A DNA stretch of 64,000 bases from Microbacterium hatanonis (GTDB lineage: Bacteria; Actinomycetota; Actinomycetes; Actinomycetales; Microbacteriaceae). Positions 60,982-64,000 of this stretch are shown piece after piece. Each line of letters starts with the position of its first letter. Positions within the stretch are counted from its first letter, which is position 1. The notes beneath the pieces were generated by a model that ran no database searches, had not been told where the DNA came from, and worked only from the letters and a program-made list of their open reading frames with translations. The DNA is taken from positions 1,240,001 through 1,304,000 of the forward strand of contig NZ_VRSV01000001.1 of the NCBI RefSeq assembly GCF_008017415.1. The letters run 5' to 3'. Both the position numbers and the translations under genes were made by a program.

Positions 60982-61053
60982 TGCGCGATACTGGGATCGA
61001 ACCAGTGACCTCTTCCGTGTCAGGGAAGCGCGCTACCGCTGCGCCAATCGCGC
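60982..61053 (-). tRNA. tRNA-Val (anticodon GAC)
   Basis: 72 nt cloverleaf. Acceptor arms GCGCGAT and ATCGCGC with discriminator A; anticodon stem-loop CTTCC-CTGACAC-GGAAG; T arm ACTGG-TTCGATC-CCAGT. CCA is not encoded. Confidence 0.95.
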
Positions 61054-61080
61054 CCGTAATGGGCTATTAAGTTGTCGTCG

Positions 61081-61151
61081 AGGTGGCGACGGGATTCGAA
61101 CCCGTGTAAACGGCTTTGCAGGCCGGTGCCTAGCCGCTCGGCCACGCCACC
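61081..61151 (-). tRNA. tRNA-Cys (anticodon GCA)
   Basis: 71 nt. Acceptor arms GGTGGCG and CGCCACC with discriminator T (U73); anticodon loop CTGCAAA; T arm ACGGG-TTCGAAT-CCCGT. Confidence 0.94.
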
Positions 61152-61217
61152 GCGTGGGGTTCGGCCCACGTGTCGTGGTCGCCTTCCGGATCACTCCGTA
61201 TGACGACCTCGCACTCG

Positions 61218-61289
61218 AGCGGATGACGAGATTCGAACTCGCGACCCTCACCTTGGCAAGGTGATGCGCTACCACTGCGCTACATCCGC
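61218..61289 (-). tRNA. tRNA-Gly (anticodon GCC)
   Basis: 72 nt. Acceptor arms GCGGATG and CATCCGC with discriminator T; anticodon stem-loop TCACC-TTGCCAA-GGTGA; T arm CGAG-TTCGAAT-CTCG. First of the three minus-strand tRNA genes. Confidence 0.95.
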
Positions 61290-61436
61290 GTGTCCCTGGT
61301 TGCCCCGGGCACTCGTACGACTTTAGCCCATTCCGAGCGCAGCGACAAACCGAGACGCCACCCGCGTGTCGAGGGTTACTGCGTCCGTGAACGGTCCGCG
61401 AATCGGGTACGATCGATGAAGCCCTTCGGGGCGTCA

Positions 61437-61512
61437 GGGCGATTGGCGCAGCTGGTAGCGCGCTTCCTTCACACGGAAGAGGTCGTGGGTTCAAGTCCCG
61501 CATCGCCCACCA
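61437..61512 (+). tRNA. tRNA-Val (anticodon CAC), CCA encoded
   Basis: 73 nt plus an encoded CCA at 61510-61512. Acceptor arms GGGCGAT and ATCGCCC; anticodon stem-loop CTTCC-TTCACAC-GGAAG. It shares its anticodon stem and much of the D arm with tRNA-Val(GAC) but is read on the opposite strand, divergent from the other three tRNA genes. Confidence 0.95.
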
Positions 61513-61515
61513 TGA

Positions 61516-61540
61516 AACCCCCGGTCAGCCGGGGGTTTTT
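61516..61540 (+). terminator. Rho-independent terminator of tRNA-Val(CAC)
   Basis: Stem AACCCCCGG / CCGGGGGTT with a TCAG loop and a T run. The stem sequence is almost the same as in the terminator at 60950-60976. Confidence 0.9.
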
Positions 61541-61617
61541 GGTTTCCGGCGTGGGGTTCACGCGGGCCGTGGGGCATCTGTGGGGCGCACCCAGCGGGTC
61601 ACCAGCGGAGTGGTCAC

Positions 61618-62154
61618 TCATCCTGTCATCGACACCACGGCTGCAGCCTCGGGAGCGGGGTCGACAGCCAGCCGGGCGTGCGTCTCGACGTCGTAACGGT
61701 CGCTCCCGTAACGGAGCTTCTCTCGCTCGATGCCCTCGACTCGGAAACCCGCCGCGGTCGCCACCCGACATGAGCCCGGATTGTTCACCCGGTGCCCGAG
61801 CTCGAGCCGGTACAGCCCGTTCTCAAAGGCCCAGTCGCTCGCGGCGATGAGAGCCCCGGTCGCATACCCCCTGCCGCGCGCTGAGGCCGCAAGCCAGTAG
61901 TACATCCACGCGGTCTCGTGCCGAAACTCGATCGCGGACGCTCCGACGTTGCCGACGGCAACGCCATCCTCGACGACAGCCCAGTTCTTCACGTGCTCGT
62001 CGAGTCGCAACGCCTGTTCGATGAACGCCTCAGCGGCTGGCCTGGTCGACAGGTCGGCGTCGCCGAACTGAGTCGCCAGATCGGGAGTGCTCTGAAAGGC
62101 GTCGCTCAGCGCCGAAGCATCGCTGCGGTTCCACGGGCGAAGCACGACACTCAC
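61618..62154 (-). CDS. GNAT-family N-acetyltransferase
   Basis: 178 residues. The fold begins LRPWNRSDASALSDAF, and the acetyl-CoA-binding loop is ASARGRGYATGALI (about 90-103). Position and spacing resemble RimJ/RimL-type acetyltransferases, which modify protein N-termini or small molecules. The last ~15 residues are not conserved. The GTG start (GTGAGTGTC) is taken; another GTG lies two codons in. Downstream of it lies a short gap and then the tRNA cluster; no operon partner is visible. Confidence 0.87.
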   Translation of the reverse strand: MSVVLRPWNRSDASALSDAFQSTPDLATQFGDADLSTRPAAEAFIEQALRLDEHVKNWAVVEDGVAVGNVGASAIEFRHETAWMYYWLAASARGRGYATGALIAASDWAFENGLYRLELGHRVNNPGSCRVATAAGFRVEGIEREKLRYGSDRYDVETHARLAVDPAPEAAAVVSMTG

Positions 62155-62222
62155 GCCTCAATCCTGCCTCAGCACGGGCGCCGCGTGGATCGCTGCCGGC
62201 GCAGCATCCATCCGACGTCGAG

Positions 62223-62277
62223 ACACCCGTTTCGGCCGAGAAACACCGCCCGGCGTGGTGTTTCGGCCGGAGGGTGT
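62223..62277. repeat. Long imperfect palindrome between the PemK-like and GNAT genes
   Basis: Nested arms: ACACCC (62223-62228) with GGGTGT (62272-62277), CGGCC with GGCCG, and GAAACACC (62240-62247) with GGTGTTTC (62257-62264). Together they form a long hairpin in the 145 bp gap. The phrase GTTTCGGCCG occurs in both arms as a direct repeat. It may end PemK-like transcription or be a dispersed extragenic repeat. Confidence 0.6.
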
Positions 62278-62299
62278 GTTCGGAGGCCCTGGCACGCGT

Positions 62300-62833
62300 T
62301 CAGCGCGCGGAGATGCGCCAGCCGTAGCGCTGGCGCAGCGCGGCGGCGACGACGGCGAAGCGGTCGCGCGGAAGAGCGGATGCTTCGCGCCTCAGGCCGC
62401 GCACGTGGACGCTGTAGAGCTGCTCGATGTCGACCCACGAGGGGCGCCGCTGGGGGTCCCACTCCCCCGCCCCGAGCGGCACGAAGTCGCGCGAGCCCTG
62501 GTGCGGGGTGCTCGTGAGGCGCACCGCGTACACGTGATCGGCATCGTGTGGCGCGATCACCAGCACGGGGCGGTCCTTCCCGCGTCCGTCGTTCTCCTCG
62601 TACGGCACCCAGGTCCACACGATCTCGCCGGCGTCTGCGTCGCCGTCGCGCATCGGCGCGTACGCGATCGTCAGACCCCGGGCCGACGGAGGGCTCACCG
62701 CCCTCGTGGCGGTCGCGCCGGACCGTCCGGGGCTGTCGACGGCGGTGACGCGCGCGGAATCCGAGACGGGCGCCCGTCCGCTCGGACGGAGGGCGCGGGC
62801 GAGAACGGAACCGAGGCGGCTGAGAAGGCTCAC
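62300..62833 (-). CDS. PemK/MazF-like protein without visible antitoxin
   Basis: 177 residues. A disordered basic N-terminal extension of about 50 residues precedes a PemK/MazF-type core (about 55-177): GEIVWTWVPYEENDGRGKDRPVLVIAP, where the RPVLVI strand is typical of the family, then SRDFVPLGAGEW and PSWVDIEQLYSV. Free-standing actinobacterial proteins of this type have uncertain RNase activity. No small antitoxin gene lies on either side. The product starts after the amtB terminator hairpin. Confidence 0.75.
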   Translation of the reverse strand: MSLLSRLGSVLARALRPSGRAPVSDSARVTAVDSPGRSGATATRAVSPPSARGLTIAYAPMRDGDADAGEIVWTWVPYEENDGRGKDRPVLVIAPHDADHVYAVRLTSTPHQGSRDFVPLGAGEWDPQRRPSWVDIEQLYSVHVRGLRREASALPRDRFAVVAAALRQRYGWRISAR

Positions 62834-62855
62834 CTCGCCACCCTAGACCGCGGCC

Positions 62856-62899
62856 AAAACGCGGACGGCGCCGCAGGCCGAAGCCCGCGACGCCGTCCG
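62856..62899 (-). terminator. Rho-independent terminator of amtB
   Basis: Arms CGGACGGCG (62862-62870) and CGCCGTCCG (62891-62899) form a 9 bp stem on the minus strand, followed by GTTTTG. It lies 13 bp after the amtB stop. Confidence 0.75.
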
Positions 62900-62912
62900 T
62901 CGAGTGTCGAGA

Positions 62913-64000
62913 TCAGGGGTTGGTCTCGACGAGGGCGTAGCCCTCCTCACCGTGAACGGTGGTGTCGATGCCGGCGATCTCGTCTTCGTTCTTGACGCGG
63001 AAGCCGATGGTCTTCTCGATCGCGAAGCCGATGATGAAGGCGACGACGAACGAGTAGATCAGCACGCCGAGGGCGGCGATGACCTGGACCACCAGCTGGT
63101 CGGCGTTGCCGCCGACGAACAGGCCGGTCTCGGTGGCGAAGAAGCCGAGGTAGATGGTTCCGATGAGACCACCGACGAGGTGGATGCCGACCACGTCGAG
63201 CGAGTCGTCGAAGCCCCACTTCCACTTGAGCTCGATGGCCAGGGCGCAGACGGCACCCGTGACGATACCCAGCAGCAGAGCCCAGCCGGGGGTGAGGTTC
63301 GCACACGCGGGGGTGATGGCGACCAGACCGGCGACGGCACCGGATGCGGCGCCGACCGACGTGGCCTTGCCGTCCTTGAGCTTCTCGACGATGAGCCAAC
63401 CGATGATGGCGGCCGCGGTCGCACCGATCGTGTTGACGATGATGAGGCCGACCGAGGAGTCCTCGGTGCCCAGCAGGCCGAACGTGCCCTCGGCGCCGGC
63501 ATTGAAGCCGAACCAGCCGAACCACAGGATGGCGGCACCGAGCATGACGAGCGGCACGTTGTGGGGCTTGTGAACGCCCTTCTGGAAGAGCACGCGGCGT
63601 CCGAGCACGAGCGACAGCGCGAGCGCGGCGGCACCGGCGTTGATGTGCACCGCGGTTCCACCGGCGTAGTCGATGACGCTGACGTCGAAGCCGAAGGTCT
63701 CACCGAGGCCCATGATCCAGCCGCCGCCCCAGACCCAGGCTGCGACGGGGAAGTAGACCACGGTGGCCCAGATGCCGGCGAAGATCATCCAGGCGCCGAA
63801 CTTGGCGCGGTCGGCGATCGCACCCGAGATGAGCGCGACGGTGATGATCGCGAACGTCGCGCCGTAAGCGGCTCCGACGAGGGCGTTGTCATCGAGCGAC
63901 GCCAGACCGAGGTCGGCGAAGGGGTTTCCGGCGAAGGCCCAGGTGCTGTCGACGGCGCTCATGTTGAAGCCGTACAGGATCCAGAGCACGCTGATCAGTC
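62913..64000 (-). CDS. amtB: Ammonium transporter, 5' part missing
   Basis: 362 codons are present and the frame is open to the right edge of the window. Conserved Amt motifs: FNMSAVDSTWAFAGNP, IDYAGGTAVHINAGAAAL (pore region), GWFGFNAG, and the two histidine-bearing segments in the channel (VHINAG and GIHLVGGLIG). It moves ammonium into the cell. No glnK gene follows it here; the next gene downstream is the PemK-like protein, after a terminator. The cytoplasmic tail is short and ends with acidic residues. Confidence 0.95.
   Translation of the reverse strand, partial: LISVLWILYGFNMSAVDSTWAFAGNPFADLGLASLDDNALVGAAYGATFAIITVALISGAIADRAKFGAWMIFAGIWATVVYFPVAAWVWGGGWIMGLGETFGFDVSVIDYAGGTAVHINAGAAALALSLVLGRRVLFQKGVHKPHNVPLVMLGAAILWFGWFGFNAGAEGTFGLLGTEDSSVGLIIVNTIGATAAAIIGWLIVEKLKDGKATSVGAASGAVAGLVAITPACANLTPGWALLLGIVTGAVCALAIELKWKWGFDDSLDVVGIHLVGGLIGTIYLGFFATETGLFVGGNADQLVVQVIAALGVLIYSFVVAFIIGFAIEKTIGFRVKNEDEIAGIDTTVHGEEGYALVETNP

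Noticed and set aside
60950..61540. Integrated mobile element at the tRNA genes
   Set aside because: No integrase, no duplicated tRNA 3' end and no attachment repeat was seen in the window.

Overview
The window is GC-rich chromosomal DNA, almost fully coding, with many GTG starts, 1-4 bp ATGA/GTGA/TGATG gene overlaps and probable leaderless promoters. Gene content and order (mIHF fused to guanylate kinase, pyrR-B-C-[PH protein]-carA-carB-pyrF, aroC-K-B, secDF-yajC beside ruvCAB, thrS-HIT, degenerate PriA, solitary rpsD) point to an actinobacterium of the family Microbacteriaceae, probably Microbacterium or a close relative. The genus is inferred from remembered family features and was not checked by a search. 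Both window edges cut a gene: rsmB at the left and amtB at the right.

Layout: 1-4.9 kb holds rsmB-fmt-priA-metK, and 5.0-15.0 kb holds rpoZ, gmk and the complete pyrimidine operon, all on the minus strand. The operon is led by an RNA element that looks like a PyrR-binding loop overlapping the pyrR ribosome binding site. 15.1-19.7 kb carries a metallo-beta-lactamase/Rieske protein and a large SNF2-type helicase. 19.8-21.3 kb is nusB-efp-aroQ. 21.3-26.7 kb is a molybdenum block: fdhD, divergent moeA and mobA (fused to a DUF6457-like domain), and a YdeP-type molybdopterin oxidoreductase. 26.8-35.4 kb is aroB-aroK-aroC-aroE-mltG-ruvX-alaS plus a small membrane protein. 35.5-42.2 kb has rpsD, rarA, two plus-strand genes of poorly known function, an AbiEi-antitoxin-like protein and relA. 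42.3-52.4 kb has secF-secD-yajC-ruvB-ruvA-ruvC-yebC, a DUF1697 protein, pdxT-pdxS, pdxY and a HIT protein, followed by thrS to 54.4 kb.

From 54.4 kb the content becomes accessory. There is an ArsB/SLC13-like permease and a lipoprotein, then 640 bp without a gene that is full of inverted repeats and holds a candidate structured RNA on the minus strand. Next is a compact minus-strand operon of four genes: EspR-like XRE regulator, ImmA/IrrE-like metallopeptidase, seven-helix membrane protein, alpha/beta hydrolase. This is the best candidate in the window for a little-described signalling or stress system. It is followed by a secreted protein with three DUF5648-like repeats and an Excalibur domain, a cluster of four tRNA genes (Val-GAC, Cys, Gly, Val-CAC) bounded by two near-identical terminators, a GNAT acetyltransferase, a PemK/MazF-like protein without a visible antitoxin, and amtB.

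No insertion sequence, prophage, rRNA gene or CRISPR array was seen. Short intergenic inverted or direct repeats at about 5.4, 49.2 and 62.2 kb may belong to dispersed extragenic repeat families.
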